Positions 11,291 to 23,026 of a DNA stretch of 64,000 nt are shown piece after piece; within the stretch, counting starts at the first letter, position 1, and every line of letters begins with the position of its first letter. The notes below the pieces were generated by a model. It was not told the DNA's origin. It did no database searches and saw only the letters and a program-made list of their open reading frames with translations. Both the position numbers and the translations under genes were made by a program. The stretch is taken from the NCBI RefSeq assembly GCF_937616625.2, contig NC_065570.1, forward strand, positions 65,065,665 to 65,129,664. Direction: 5' to 3'. This DNA comes from Mercurialis annua (taxonomy: Eukaryota; Streptophyta; Magnoliopsida; Malpighiales; Euphorbiaceae).

Positions 11291-12180
11291 GAATTTATCA
11301 ATAAGCCACCATTTTTAAAATTAATAAATAGTGTTGGTTGTATTAAATGAGGGGTCCGGTGGAGTGTGTGATGAGAGGTAGAGTACATGGAATGAATATT
11401 TGAAATGTCTTAATCAGGAAGCTGTGTAGGACGTATTGGGTTAGGTCATTGTCTTATGAGGCGGAGCCAGTAGGACCATTTAGCCACTCACATGATAGAC
11501 CCTCTTTTACTCACATGCAAGGACACCTTGCCATAATGCCATTATATCTTCTTCTTCTTCTTCTATGACTAAATGTATCCCTTAAATTTTCTCATAAAAA
11601 AGTAGAATTTCGTTAGATGAAATAAACCGACTATAAAGAGTTTCAGCTCGAGTTATAATATATGAAGTAGGCGTTATAATAATCTTACAATGATTTTTTA
11701 GCTACTAAAAACCACTCAATAATCTCAAAAAACCTAAATCTAATAATAAATTTAGTGAAATAAATATAGAAATTACACATCTAAATAATTACAATAAAAT
11801 GTCGTATTATTATAATAAATTTAAAACTAAAATAATTTGTAACCATGTATATTCGAACTCATCAAAATATATTGGAGATCCCGAGAAAGACGCCAAGATG
11901 CCGGAAAAATACCGGAGATGCCGGAAAAGACACTGAAATTTTCTATTTGAAGAAGATACAAGTTATCACCCATTTAAGATATAAAATGCAAAAAGAGCAC
12001 ATAAAGCTCATGAAGAGAAGATAAACCGCAAAAAATAGAGAAAAATAAAAGACAAATGACAATCTAAGCTAAAAAGTTTATTTATTTATTAGAAATTCTA
12101 AAAGATTGAGGGTGGGAAGTGAATTTTAACCAAAAAATGGTTAAAAACCCCATCTCCTACCATGTGGGCTAGTATTTGAA
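11291..12180. other. Intergenic, no gene seen
   Basis: Mostly AT-rich. A CTTCTTCTTCTTCTTCT microsatellite lies near 11,549-11,565, and GATGCCGGAAAAATACCGGA direct repeats near 11,895-11,930 form a short G/C-richer patch. No open frame resembles a protein. Confidence 0.4.
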
Positions 12181-13539
12181 AAAGAGAAATGCTATTCATC
12201 ACGAAAGAATTGTACACGAAATACACTAATCCTATTAAAGTGATGACAATTAATGCAGCGTGGTTCAATTTTCTTATTTGTGCTTACATGTATATGTTGG
12301 TGTTTTGTCCAATTAAAAAACAAACTCTTGACTTCTTTTTAGTTTTTTTTATCGTTTTTTAGGATGTTAAATTATTTTGTATATATTATAACGCAGAAAA
12401 AGTTCATTTGCAACTTTATTTGAGTTTTCAGATTTCGACTCTATTCCTTATTAAATTGTTTTGACGATTTATTTAGTTTAAGGATAAAAATCTTAACAAA
12501 AAATTAAATAGAAGAATTATATTATTATTTTTTTCAATTTTTCTATTTGAAAAAACACAAACAAGCCCTTTATTTTTAAAAACATTCCAATAAATCTTAA
12601 ATAAAAAAGTTAATTATTTTTGAATTTTTTTCAAAAAATAAAATAAATTAAAAACCAAATTACAAACCCAGCGAGTTACGGACCCACCGGAGAAAGAGTT
12701 GCTAGCTCTTTATCAGAACTGAGAAGGAACAGTAGCTCCTTCTCCGGTGGGTCCATAACTCGGTAGGTCCGTGTTTGATCGTATTGAGCGTTATTTATTT
12801 TAAAAAATTATTAATAACTAAAACAAATTAAATAAAAAATTAATAATATTTGTTGAATATATTTAGGAAGAAATGCATTATTAATAACGTTAATGTTTAA
12901 TTAGAATATCTAAAAAATGAAAGGTCATTTTAGACTATTTTCAAATAAAAGAGATCAATTTAATACTTTAGGGAGAGTTGAATCATGAAAAACCAAATAA
13001 GGGTACAATTGAAAGTTTTCCTACGTCGTGGTGAAACCGAAAAAAAATTTAAAGGTGAATGTTTTTTGAATAATTAAGTATTTTATAACTATTTATTTTA
13101 TTTTATTTTGTTTATTCTCCATCCGTTCCATATTAAAATAAATATGGAGCTTCTAAAATGGGACGGATATATATATAATATTTTTAGACATATACAATAG
13201 ATTTTAAAAAAAAATTGTTTTAAAATATTTATGTGGAGTTCTATAGTTTTTTTCTACCTTAAAAAATTGATGTCGTTTGCATTTTTTAAAATTTAATTAA
13301 AAATGATAATTAGTAAAAATTAATGTTTTTTTAATTAAATTTTAAAAAATAAAAATGACGATAAAAAAACAAAAGATAATAAGAAAGGAAGAGTTTGTTT
13401 TTCAATTGGACACAGTGCCAACATGTACCAAGTAAGCACAAACAATAGAATTTTAACAATCTTACATTAATTGTTATCACTTAAATAGGATTAGTGTATT
13501 TCGTGTACAATTCTTTCGTGTTAAATAGCATTTCTCTTT
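12181..13539. mobile_element. 1.36-kb foldback element with about 155-bp inverted ends
   Basis: The left arm begins AAAGAGAAATGCTATTCATC and the right arm ends with its reverse complement, GCATTTCTCTTT. Homology extends over about 155 bp on each side (12181-12337 against 13386-13539), including GTACACGAAATACACTAATC. A nearly perfect internal hairpin at about 12,669-12,764 is built on GGACCCACCGGAGAA / TTCTCCGGTGGGTCC. No transposase is present and no clear target-site duplication was found. It is non-autonomous, of uncertain superfamily. Confidence 0.75.
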
Positions 13540-13542
13540 GAA

Positions 13543-13669
13543 AAAGAGAAATGCTATTCATCACGAAAGAATTGTACACGAAATACACTAATCCTATTAA
13601 AGTGATGACAATTAATGCAGCGTGGTTCAATTTTCTTATTTGTGCTTACATGTATATGTTGGTGTTTTG
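13543..13669. mobile_element. Partial second copy of the left arm of the 12181-13539 element
   Basis: Immediately after the right end of the preceding element, the left-arm sequence starts again (AAAGAGAAATGCTATTCATC). It is essentially identical to the first copy for about 127 bp through TATGTTGGTGTTTTGT, then diverges. It could be a solo end left by a deletion, or an insertion of one copy into or beside another. The near-identity suggests the duplication is recent. Confidence 0.75.
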
Positions 13670-14049
13670 TAAAGGTTGAAAGTGTTAAGAGAGAGAGAAA
13701 CAAAAGAAAAGAGAGGAGAGTTACTCGCTAGTTAACTACAATAACATGCTTTTAAAAAATACTATATATTACTATAACAATTAAAAATTTGCGTGGAAGA
13801 ATTTAATTTTACGGTTGTAGACTATTTTCAATCAAATTTATTTTAATTTAAAATGCACACTTCTTCACTCCATCTCATGTCTATTTTTAGGGGCGGACTT
13901 AGGAAGAGTTTATAGTAAAATTGTCTGTCTTATTATTCTAAATTTATGAAAAAAATATGAATTTAAAATTTAATAGTGTATTTTTTTCCGTCTTAAAGTT
14001 TATGACATTGTCTAACTTAAATTTAATATTTTGTCAATTTTTACCATCT

Positions 14050-15170
14050 TAAAATTTGACAAAAAGTATAAAAAAATTATCGAAGATTTTCCAAAAGTAT
14101 AAATTAACCCTTAAATTTATTTTGGGCACGAATAAACCCTCCTATTTTTTAAATTGAACAAAAAACCCCTCCATCATAACTTTGAGAAACTGCCGCTAAC
14201 TTGCTGACTTGGCAATAGAAAAAATGCTTAAAAATATCCTTAATGTTTAAAATATTTACCAATTTTATATTTATGAATTATTTAAAAAAAACACCCTTTT
14301 CTTTCTAATTAGTTCTAATTAATTAATTTTTTTATTAGAATCAATTAAAACCTAATTAAATAAATCAACCAGTCAAAACCCAATTAAATTTATCAAAATT
14401 TAATTAAACAAATTTAAAATCAGTTGAACCTATTTAAACAAATTATAATCTAAATCAATCAATTAAAAATCTAATTAAATCTACTTAAACCGATTAATCA
14501 ATTAACCTATTAAATTTAACTAATCAAAACCTAATTAAACTTAGCAAACTCAAATAAAAATTAATTAAACCTATTTAAATCTAATTAAATCTTAATTTGA
14601 AAAATCAAACTACCGGTTGTCGTTCACCAGTAACAATCGATAGCTAGGTAAACAAACAACGAAGGTCTGAAGACCTTCTCAAACGAAAACCTGAAGACCT
14701 CCCTGTTCGTAAAAGATAGTCCATTCTCAGAACTTCGTATGTGGTATGAGAACAGACCTTCTCAGACGAAGTTTCTATTCTCAAACCTTTGTCTATGGTT
14801 TGTTCTGAGACCTTCTCAAATGAAGGTCTGAGAACAGACCTACGCCGTTTGAGAACATGCCTTTTCAAACGAAGGTCTGCAACCTTCATATTTCCTCAAA
14901 TCAAAACAGACGAGTCCATAATTTAAATTATTTATTAATTTTTTTAATTTTTTTAAATAAAAAGAAAAACGTTTTAATCAGGCCTCTTATTTAAATTGTT
15001 TATTAATAAAAGATATTTGAGAATTAAACTGAGATATATTGTAAATACATTTTTAAATTTTTTTCTTAAAGATATTTGACGCCCTCAACTAACATATTTA
15101 ACAGAAGTGTTTATTGGTTTAATAAAAAAAATTAAAAAATTTATTTGTGCCAAAAAAACATTTAAGAGCT
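14050..15170. mobile_element. Degenerate inverted-repeat element with GAAGGTCTGAGAAC core
   Basis: The left side carries AAACCCTCCTATTTTTTAAATTGAACAAAAAACCCC and related 'missing data'-like AT-rich arms. The right end (AAATTTATTTGTGCC, about 15,138-15,152) mirrors the left AAATTTATTTTGGGCAC (about 14,113-14,130). The core, 14,641-14,890, is a G/C-richer block of back-to-back GAAGGTCT/AGACCTTC units, and its open frame on the minus strand is an artefact of this repetition. The left-arm sequence recurs in altered form at 59,430-59,800. Confidence 0.55.
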
Positions 15171-15399
15171 ATGAGCCTGCTACTGTCTGTCTCTTAATCT
15201 ATCTTAATGTTTATAAATTTTAAAAAAATTAAGATAGATTTACATTATTCATATAAAACCGTTGTTTGGATTATTATTTTTTAGTTATCAGATATTTATA
15301 TTGTTAACTTTTAACACATTTATTTTGGTTCAATTTTTTATTATATAATTATAAAAAAAAATATTTTATTCAAAATATATTTTAAGGATTATTTTCAAA

Positions 15400-16470
15400 G
15401 TACCTCATTTTTAAATATATTTATAACAAGTTTGTCCATCTTTTCATAATTTTCCACTCTACACTAATAATAAACATATTTTCAAAAGTACCTAATGTAT
15501 ATAGAAGGTTTATCTCATTTTAGATTAAAATTTTACATAACCACTCTATTTTATCTCTTTTCTTTCTCTAAATTCTCTCTTATTTTCTTCTTTTTTTTTG
15601 TTTGATTTTTCGTTTTTCTCTTTCAGTTATTTTTTCATTCGCGCTAGTCCGTTCATCTATTCCGTTCGCTCTATATGGATTTCTCAACATCGTTTTTAGA
15701 TTTGTGTAATTTTTTAGATTTTTTGTAATGATCTAAACATTTTGTAAATAAATTATTGTAGATATATGATTTTTTTGATTGTAAAATTGTTTTATTATTC
15801 ATATAATTATTTTGTCTTTCTCTTATCAATAGATTTGTTTATTTATTTAATGCTACTGATTTTGTGAAAAACGAATTGATTTATAGTGTATTTGCAATGT
15901 TTTTATAATATATTTACGTTATAATGTATTTTTAGTGTATTTATAGTGTATTTCTGGTATTTTTCAGTATATCAATATTTTTTTGGTGTATTTCTCTCGT
16001 TTCTCTAGTATATCTATGATGCATTTGCAGTGTTTATGTTGTATTTGCAGTGTTTTTATGGTATACACCACAAAAACACTACAAAATAACCATAGAAACA
16101 CTATATATACTATTATTACACTATAAAAATACCATAGTTTTACTAAAAAAACACAATAGATACACTATAATACACCATAGTTACATAAAAAAATACGATA
16201 AAAAAATTAAAAAAAAACATCAAAAATAAAATCAATAAAAAAGAGAATAAATCATTAAAAAGTGAAAAAAAGTTTTTGTGAAATTAAAAAAAGAAGAAGA
16301 TATTTTTCGTAAAAAAAATAAATTATAAATAAAATAAAAAATAATGCAATAAATATATAATAATCAATTATAGTATATTTAGTAATATGTACAATAAATT
16401 TAAATAATATAATATAATATTATTATTTAAATATTAAATATAAACTTAAATATATATTTTTAAAATCACC
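15400..16470. repeat. Foldback region with TAGTGTATTT-type subrepeats
   Basis: Between 15,880 and 16,065 the units TAGTGTATTT, TGCAGTGTTT and GGTATTTTT repeat in direct orientation. From 16,065 to 16,190 their complements (AAACACTA, AAAAATACCATAG, AATAGATACACTATAA) follow, so transcripts would fold into a long imperfect hairpin. A looser relative lies at about 27,870-28,230 (CATAAACACCATAAAAACA, then TAGTATTTTTTTGG). No coding sequence was seen. Confidence 0.5.
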
Positions 16471-16709
16471 GAATTATGACCTTTTCACAAACCGGATTTT
16501 GCTTCCCCTTGCGCAGGATTTATTAAAGTTGGGTTGAAGTGAAAAAGTTTGAAGCCACAATTAACATTGACCCAAATAGGCGACCCATAGACTGTCTCTG
16601 TCTGTGTCTGGGCTTGGCTGTTGTAGCTATCATCTTTAAGAATCTCAAAGTAAAACAAAAGAGCTGTTTGATTTCTCCTCCTCCATTGTTTCCGATTGAT
16701 TAGAACAAC

Positions 16710-18018
16710 ATGATTAGCATTCTCGCTCAGGTTTCTCGAATTGATTTTTCGTTCGTTTGTTTTGATTGAAAATTGGTTGCTCATTTAATCCATTGTTGCA
16801 GGAGCGTTTACTTGGAGCCGCCATGGGAAGTGCTCTAGTGGGTTTTATTGTTTTCGAGCAAAGAAAACGTATCTATCAATCAATTTCTCAACCTCATACC
16901 CAATCTCAGGTTAAACAATCAATTCTTTCTTTCACTTTTTTTTTGGATGTTTGTTTTCGCTTCAAGAACCCTAGCATTTGGGGCTTTTTTAATTTGTGGT
17001 TAATCACTATGGTTTAAAATTCAATATTCAAGATCAGCATGTGTTAGAAATTAGAATCTCTGTAGAATGTGGGTTGAGCTTAATCAAATTTCAACGTTTT
17101 CAGTTTTATTCAAGTGAGAAAGGGAATGGTTTTCTTGAATTAGCAGTATTTGGTTGAGGAAAAAAGAGCTAATGAAGATACCGAAATAGAGGAATGAACA
17201 TACTAATATACTATAAGAATTCATTATGATGCTTACGGAGAAGTATTGGCTTTGCTTGGAATAATTCGCTTATGAGAATCCAACTCGTGTTAATGGAATT
17301 CTTGAAAAAGCACGTCTTATGGGGCATGATTTTATTTATAAGTTTTCATATTTTTTTCGGCATGATTGTAGTTTGATCAAAACGCCGTTTATTTGAAGTT
17401 GAAAGAATTGAATTCGAGCAATGATTATTTTTCCAGATGATGGAATTGGCTCAATACAAATCAACTGAACTGAAATTATTGCATTTTTGGTCTTCCCTAA
17501 TGCTATGAATTAGATAGAAACCTAAGGCACTTAACCAGAGACACAATCTTATTCTTTACGTTTTTGCTTTTCGAAAATGGAACATGTATTGATAGATTAA
17601 GTTGGAGTCGTCGTTGATTTGGTTTTCCTCCATTGTATAGAGTATGTTTCCGTTGACTCTTTGCTATCGAGTACAAAATCTGGAGTATCGACAAACCCTA
17701 TGTCTAATATTTCGAGTCTCACTTCGTGTATTATTAGCTTGCATGCTTGTCATCATTCATCATTGTCAGGCATTGGTGCTGGAAAATCATCAAGCATGAA
17801 CCCTCATAACAATGATGAAAGTCACGAATAGTTAAACCTTCTTGCATTTATCTTTTTATTGATGGAACCACTGATATGTTTTAGTTTTTAAATCCGTTCA
17901 GTTGAAGGAGCCTATTTTTGGAAAGCAATTCCGTTCGCAGTTTGCAGTCTTGTGGAACAAATCTGTGGATGAGACATTTAGACCTGTTGTGACTTCTCTT
18001 AGTTCACGCCGACAATAA
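16710..18018 (+). CDS. Small single-pass membrane protein (81 aa, three exons)
   Basis: Exons 16710-16730, 16802-16909 and 17902-18018 have canonical GT-AG borders and all junctions fall in phase 0, giving 81 residues. The N-terminal third, starting MISILAQERLLGAAMGSALV, is hydrophobic with a small-xxx-small pattern (GAAMGSALVG) and then a basic QRKR motif, consistent with a short membrane anchor. The C-terminal half contains FGKQFRSQFAVLWNKSVDET and ends SSRRQ. It resembles small uncharacterised proteins conserved among plants. The FGK..R..F..LWNK segment looks constrained, but I know of no assigned function. GxxxG-like helices are common in small mitochondrial inner-membrane proteins, but that location is only a guess. 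Intron 2 is about 1 kb and AT-rich. Confidence 0.75.
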
Positions 18019-19500
18019 TAATTCTGTAATACTTTCATTTTCACTGTTATAACATATCTGTATTTGTGCGTGCTCCTACTGATATCAAATCATTTACATG
18101 AGACGTGTATCCTGACATGCTATGGTGCTACCATTAATTGTGATGTTCAAAATAATGTCATAAGAGACATGATGAAGTAATTTCTTCATTCATATTATTT
18201 GTTTTAATTGCTGCAAGATGTTCAATTTAATAATTTTAATTCCTTGAAGTGTATTTATACATGTGAATTTGTATATGCATATGAATTGAAGTTGTCTACT
18301 TTCATGAATTGAGGTTAAGCATGGAAGAACTTAAAATATTTTGGGTCTTACTTTGTAGGGTTAAAATTTCTCGCTGTTACTTTAACTGTAGGTGTTTTAT
18401 ACTTCGGTTACCATTGTTTTAGTTTTTACATTTTGGTATTTCGACTTTCATTTTTCCAACATTGTAAAATCACTCGATGAATTTAGACGAATTATCGCTT
18501 GTGTGGCCGACGGAAAATTGCATCATATCCATTTTTTCGTTGCCATATAAGACATTACTGGCCATAATTGATATAGTAGCCTTGAGTTTTGGGAAATTAA
18601 AAGTTGGTTCATCAAAATGTAAAAAATGAAACATAAAATATTGAAGTGAAAAAGCTTATAATTTAGAAACCGCAATTTTTTTTTAGCCGGACTTTGTATA
18701 ACATACATCAACTTCCATGCTTGTCATGTTTTGCTATTGTTAGTTTTAGGCATGCGTGAAAGTGCAAGGAGCAATCATCTATTCTAACTTTTATTTTGTG
18801 TTCATCTCTTGTCTTGAATGATACTTCTTTCATTTTCCTGAGTGTAGCAGCTCGTCAATATTAACTGGCACAACATTGTATTTGACTCAGACTCGACTCA
18901 CTTTATAAACAATTCTCAAGCCTAAAGCGTAGCCCGAGTTAGCTCGGCTAATTTTCAATTTGACTTGAAATTGTCATATTACCATATCCATTCGGCAGAT
19001 AAATTATTCTGTAATTTTTCTCTTTAAACCTTTTTTTTCTTCATGTTATAGATTTTATACCGCCTCCAAACAGTTATTAATATTTTCTTCTCTCTGGTTT
19101 TTCTTTTTGATAATTTTTTTTTATGTATACATTTCTCTTCACTTAAATTTTCGATTTTGCAATTCTTAGTGGATCAAATTGTTCGCAAGAGCCAACTGCG
19201 TCTGGAGTGGCCAATTCAAACGGAATCTCTAATCGAATCAATGTATCAGTATTGATTTTGAAAAATATCTTTCTGGTTTCGTACTTACTTATCACAGCTA
19301 TGAGATATCTGAATTATTATGTCCATCTTAATTAGAATCCATTTATATTCGGAATCGTATATCTAAATAACCTTATGAAGAAAGTACATGCACTAACAAA
19401 GCATAAATACATATCTGAAACCAAAATTACAAGCACATTTGATACACCATAATAGCACAACTAGTTGTTCAAAATCACTAACCCTACTGCAATAACATCT
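18019..19500. other. Intergenic between convergent small genes
   Basis: The two neighbouring small genes converge on this stretch, so their 3' untranslated regions should lie at each edge. I see no protein-like frame, tRNA or clear transposon end here. Short CT-rich runs occur around 19,020-19,110. Confidence 0.4.
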
Positions 19501-19908
19501 TCAAGCATCGGGTCGAACAGAGTTAGCTCGATTCTCATTAGCTCGACGAGTGACGAAGACATAAAAACCTCCCATCGCAAGAAACACCGCAAATGCCAAA
19601 CCAATCACAATACCCGCAATGCCGCCTGGTCCGAGTCGAGTACTGCCACCTTTCTGCTGAGCAGTCGACATAGCTTCAACTTGAGCTGCGAGAGGCAACG
19701 GCGAGCAGCCAGATGATGAGTGAGCAGAACATGGATTTTTCACATTGGTTGGTTGTTGTGTTGCTGGATGGAAAAATTCAACCGCTGAAGGTGAAAATGC
19801 AATTGGGTTTTCATAAGCTAGACCATGAGGTGCTCTTTCTTGAGCTCTTGAAGGAGTCAAGACTAATGATATAATAGAGATGAGCAAGAAATAAGCTTTA
19901 GAATTCAT
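19501..19908 (-). CDS. Secreted-signal, membrane-anchored small protein (135 aa)
   Basis: Single-exon frame starting at the ATG 19906-19908 (MNSKAYFLLISIISLVLTPS) and ending at a TGA at 19501-19503. The first 23 or so residues form a signal peptide with likely cleavage after SRA. The ectodomain of about 75 residues is Ala/Pro/Ser-rich with two cysteines (NPCSAHSSSGCSPL). It is followed by a membrane helix beginning GGIAGIVIGLAFAVFLAMGG and a short basic cytosolic tail (VTRRANENRAN) ending PDA, so type I topology is expected. The frame is open 90 codons further upstream, but that part is AT-rich and precedes a TATA-like element, so the internal ATG is preferred. It resembles uncharacterised plant small transmembrane proteins. 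The substrate or partner is unknown. Confidence 0.8.
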   Translation of the reverse strand: MNSKAYFLLISIISLVLTPSRAQERAPHGLAYENPIAFSPSAVEFFHPATQQPTNVKNPCSAHSSSGCSPLPLAAQVEAMSTAQQKGGSTRLGPGGIAGIVIGLAFAVFLAMGGFYVFVTRRANENRANSVRPDA

Positions 19909-19947
19909 GGTGTTTGAGTGAAAAATGTTTGGTCGCCTTGTACTAGC

Positions 19948-19959
19948 ATTTATAATAAG
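19948..19959 (-). promoter_or_regulatory. TATA-like element of the 135-aa membrane protein gene
   Basis: On the minus strand the sequence reads TTATTATAAATG, about 40-50 bases upstream of the chosen ATG. This placement supports starting the protein at 19908 rather than at the upstream in-frame ATG, and implies a short 5' untranslated region. Confidence 0.5.
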
Positions 19960-20179
19960 GTTCTGATAAGTAGGTTGTTGCTTGGTTTGCAATTTTTCTT
20001 TTTTTGTATTGAAAAAAAGTTGATAGAGGTTTAGGAACAGAATGATTATAATTATAGTTTTAGCTTTGTATTGTAATATTTTATTTTCATAGTTTATTAT
20101 AAAATCAAGAAAGTAGAGCGAGAAGCAAAAAACTGCCGGACGTAAAAGTGAGATTGAAATGAGGCAATTAAAGAACAAA

Positions 20180-20742
20180 AATGTTGTCGAAAGAAAATAT
20201 AAATTAATACAACGAAAGATAATCGATGATTAACGGTCATGAACGACAACTATCCTTTTCGTTGACTCTTTTTATATGTATTATTAAGAATTCAATAAAT
20301 GATACTATATAATTTTATTTTATTTTTGCTTTCTTTTATTATATTAAATACTTCACATTTCACTAAAAAAAATTCAACATATATTAATTATTGAGTGTTG
20401 TCAATACGAGCAAGTTTACAGATGGCATGAAGCAATATTATGCATCTATACTTGTTGTATGCAATATCAAGCTGCATTAGCTATTTAGCTCCAAATGAAT
20501 TATGAATATATTTGGCAAAGATTAAAAAACAATAAAATAAAATAACTAAATTTAAAGATTAATATATATGATAAATGAGCTGTATTATTGGTAGATAAAT
20601 TCATTTTCCCATCTGCATAACCAAAAACTCGTGTATGCATTAAGAATATAAATTGAATCTAAAAATCCAAGACCTTCAATTTATGGAAGATCACACCAAC
20701 TATTTCTTCTTATTATATTGTGTAGGGCATAACTGTTAATTA
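20180..20742. other. AT-rich intergenic sequence
   Basis: I see no gene, RNA or mobile-element boundary. The stretch contains the distal promoter of the membrane-protein gene and the left flank of the first of a run of inverted-repeat elements. Confidence 0.4.
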
Positions 20743-20751
20743 ATTATTTAA

Positions 20752-21163
20752 GGCTTAATGGCAAAAAAAACCCAAACCTTTACGACTTGTTACAATTATA
20801 TCCAAACCTTTTAATTTTTGCAATAATATCCAAATTGCATTATTTTGTTGCAATAATATCCAAATTACATTATTTTGTTGCAATAATATCCAAATTGCAC
20901 TTTTTATACGAATTTTTTTGAGTTTTTTGTCATTTTTTTGGGACTTTTACTATACTATTATACATCAAAACATAATAATAGCCTAATATCTTAATTGAAA
21001 ACAACAAGTTTAGCCATCAATTTGACTATTATTGCTACAAAAAATGCAATTTGGATATTATTGCAACAACAAAAATGTAATTTGGATATTATTGCAAAAA
21101 TTAAAAGGTTTGGATATAATTGCAACAAATCGTAAAGGTTTGGATTTTTTTTACCATTAGGCC
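20752..21163. mobile_element. Mutator-like MITE, 412 bp, with 9-bp TSD
   Basis: Ends GGCTTAATGGCAAAAA and TTTTTACCATTAGGCC are inverted, and the inverted match extends about 130 bp inward, including CCAAACCTTT and GCAATAATATCCAAATT units. The 9-mer ATTATTTAA flanks it exactly (20743-20751 and 21164-21172), the duplication length typical of Mutator-like elements. The inner arms contain three tandem GCAATAATATCCAAATT-type copies. Non-autonomous, no coding capacity. Confidence 0.85.
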
Positions 21164-21382
21164 ATTATTTAAAGCCTATATAATTGTCGCTTAGTTGTTC
21201 TTATGAATTTATTGACATAGGTTCAAAATCATGTTTTGCTTTGTCCTTGAGTGTCTTTCAAAGTTCATGTTAAGTGGGGAATGTTATGTACATCATTTCT
21301 ATAATTGTCATAATTCACTTAATTCTCTTTGTTCATATACAACTATATAGAATTATTTGCATTCGGAAACTATTATTTCACA

Positions 21383-21883
21383 GGCCTAATATCTTAAAAA
21401 AAATCCCGACCTTTTAGCTTCTTTTTAGTTTTTACTCTGACGTTAAAAAATGTTCAATTTTATCCTATTTGTATTTTATCGTTTCAATTGTACCCCAATT
21501 TTTTAATTTTTGTCAATTTGTTTTACTTAAACAATGAAAACATTCAATCAACTAAGTATAGAGATAAAGTTAAATTCATTTCCATTTAAAAAAGTACAAT
21601 TAAAGTCATTTATTTTTAAAAACTAACTAAAAAATATAATCAAATTAAAATTAATCTAAATTCTTAATTAATTTAACTAAATCTAAATAAATTTTAAACA
21701 CATACGATTAATATATGCTAGACACGGAGAACATTTTTGAATTTTTTTTTCAAATAAAAAAGGCGTCAATTAAATATTTCAGGGCACAATTAAAATGATA
21801 AAATGCAAAATATGATAGTTTTTAACGTCATAGTAGAATTGAAAAGGGGATAAAAGGTCGGATTTTTTTTAAGAAATTAGGCC
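21383..21883. mobile_element. Mutator-like MITE, 501 bp, with 9-bp TSD
   Basis: Bounded by GGCCTAATATCTT and an inverted AAGAAATTAGGCC. The inverted match includes TCCCGACCTTTTA / TAAAAGGTCGGA and TGACGTTAAAAA / TTTTTAACGTCA. The 9-mer TATTTCACA flanks both sides (21374-21382 and 21884-21892). The terminal GGCC/GGCTTAAT signature relates it to the neighbouring elements at 20752 and 22420. Confidence 0.85.
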
Positions 21884-22419
21884 TATTTCACAAGGGTTAG
21901 GCATCCATATACGATTATATGAAAGGTTAGTTTTAAAATAAAATAAAATAAATTGTAGTTTTATTCTTAATCATACAGATATTATAAAAGTTATTTAAAT
22001 TTTATTTATATGTGAAGATAATGTGGCACAACATATATGTAAAATAATTATTCTTTACTATGATGTTCATTCTATCACATGCAGAAAAAGAAATTAAAAA
22101 GGCAACTTTGGCTAGCATAAATTAGGCTTTGAGTACAAAATAATATTCCTAAGATGTGTATTAGAATGCAAGGAAGGCTATTAAGTACATGCATGCGTGG
22201 GATTAATTAACGTTTAATACAAGCTTAGTCACTCTGAATTGATCGCCTCTAAAGTTCTAAAGACTGTTTATCAGGAAAAAATATACTACAACACAACGCT
22301 AAGTCATGTCATTCTTGAAATAAACTAATAGTGCGTTAGTCATATGAAATAAACACTCGTTTATCACACTATATAGGTTCCGGTAGGAAAAAATATTTTA
22401 TGCTTTCATATTTTTTTTT

Positions 22420-23026
22420 GGCTTAATTACTTAAAAACCACCCACCTTAAACTTTTTTTTCGTTTACACCCTGAACTAGGAAAAAATTCATTTATACCCT
22501 GACGCAGTGGCGTAGCCAGAAATTAAATCTAAGAGGGGCAAAATATAATATTTTTATAAATAATATGTAAAATTTAAAATTTATTAAAATTAAGGGGGTC
22601 AATATATTATATTTTTTAGGTAACTAATACAAATAAAAATTAACTTTACATAGAAAATTGTATTTTTTTGAAAAATAAGAGGGGCAAATGCCCCTCTTGT
22701 GCTACATGTGGCTCCGCCACTGCCCTGACGTATGTTTATGTTTCACCTCTACCACGAAACACTAAATTAACCTCTTTTCATTTAAAAAAAAGTTTAAAAT
22801 AGTCCTTCATTTAGAGAAAATTTCATTTCTAATTAAACTATAATTAGCTTAGGTTAAAAATAAAGAACTATTTTGAACTTTTTTCTTAATAAAAAGATGT
22901 TAATTTAGTGTCTCGGGGTAGAGGTGAAATATAAATACATACGTCAGGGTATAAATGAATTTTTTCCTAGATCAGGGTATAAACGAAAAAAAAGTTCAAG
23001 GTGAATGGTTTTTAAGTAATTAAGCC
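22420..23026. mobile_element. Mutator-like MITE interrupted by a nested hAT-type element
   Basis: Outer ends GGCTTAATTACTTAAAAACC and GGTTTTTAAGTAATTAAGCC are inverted, and long arms pair almost perfectly once the 218-bp insertion at 22505-22722 is removed. The flanks TTTTTTTTT and TTTCTTTTT are compatible with a 9-bp duplication with one mismatch, but poly-T makes this weak evidence. Confidence 0.8.
22505..22722. mobile_element. hAT-like MITE, 218 bp, nested, exact 8-bp TSD
   Basis: Ends CAGTGGCGTAGCCAGAA and TGTGGCTCCGCCACTG form imperfect inverted repeats, with inner AGAGGGGCAAA motifs near each end. The 8-mer CCCTGACG stands at 22497-22504 and 22723-22730. An exact 8-bp duplication with CAG..CTG ends is characteristic of hAT superfamily elements. 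Deleting this segment plus one duplication restores the continuous inverted arm of the outer element, which proves the order of insertion. Confidence 0.9.

Noticed and set aside
16485..16784. 99-codon minus-strand frame
   Set aside because: Overlaps the leader and first exons of the plus-strand 81-residue gene; its composition is not protein-like.
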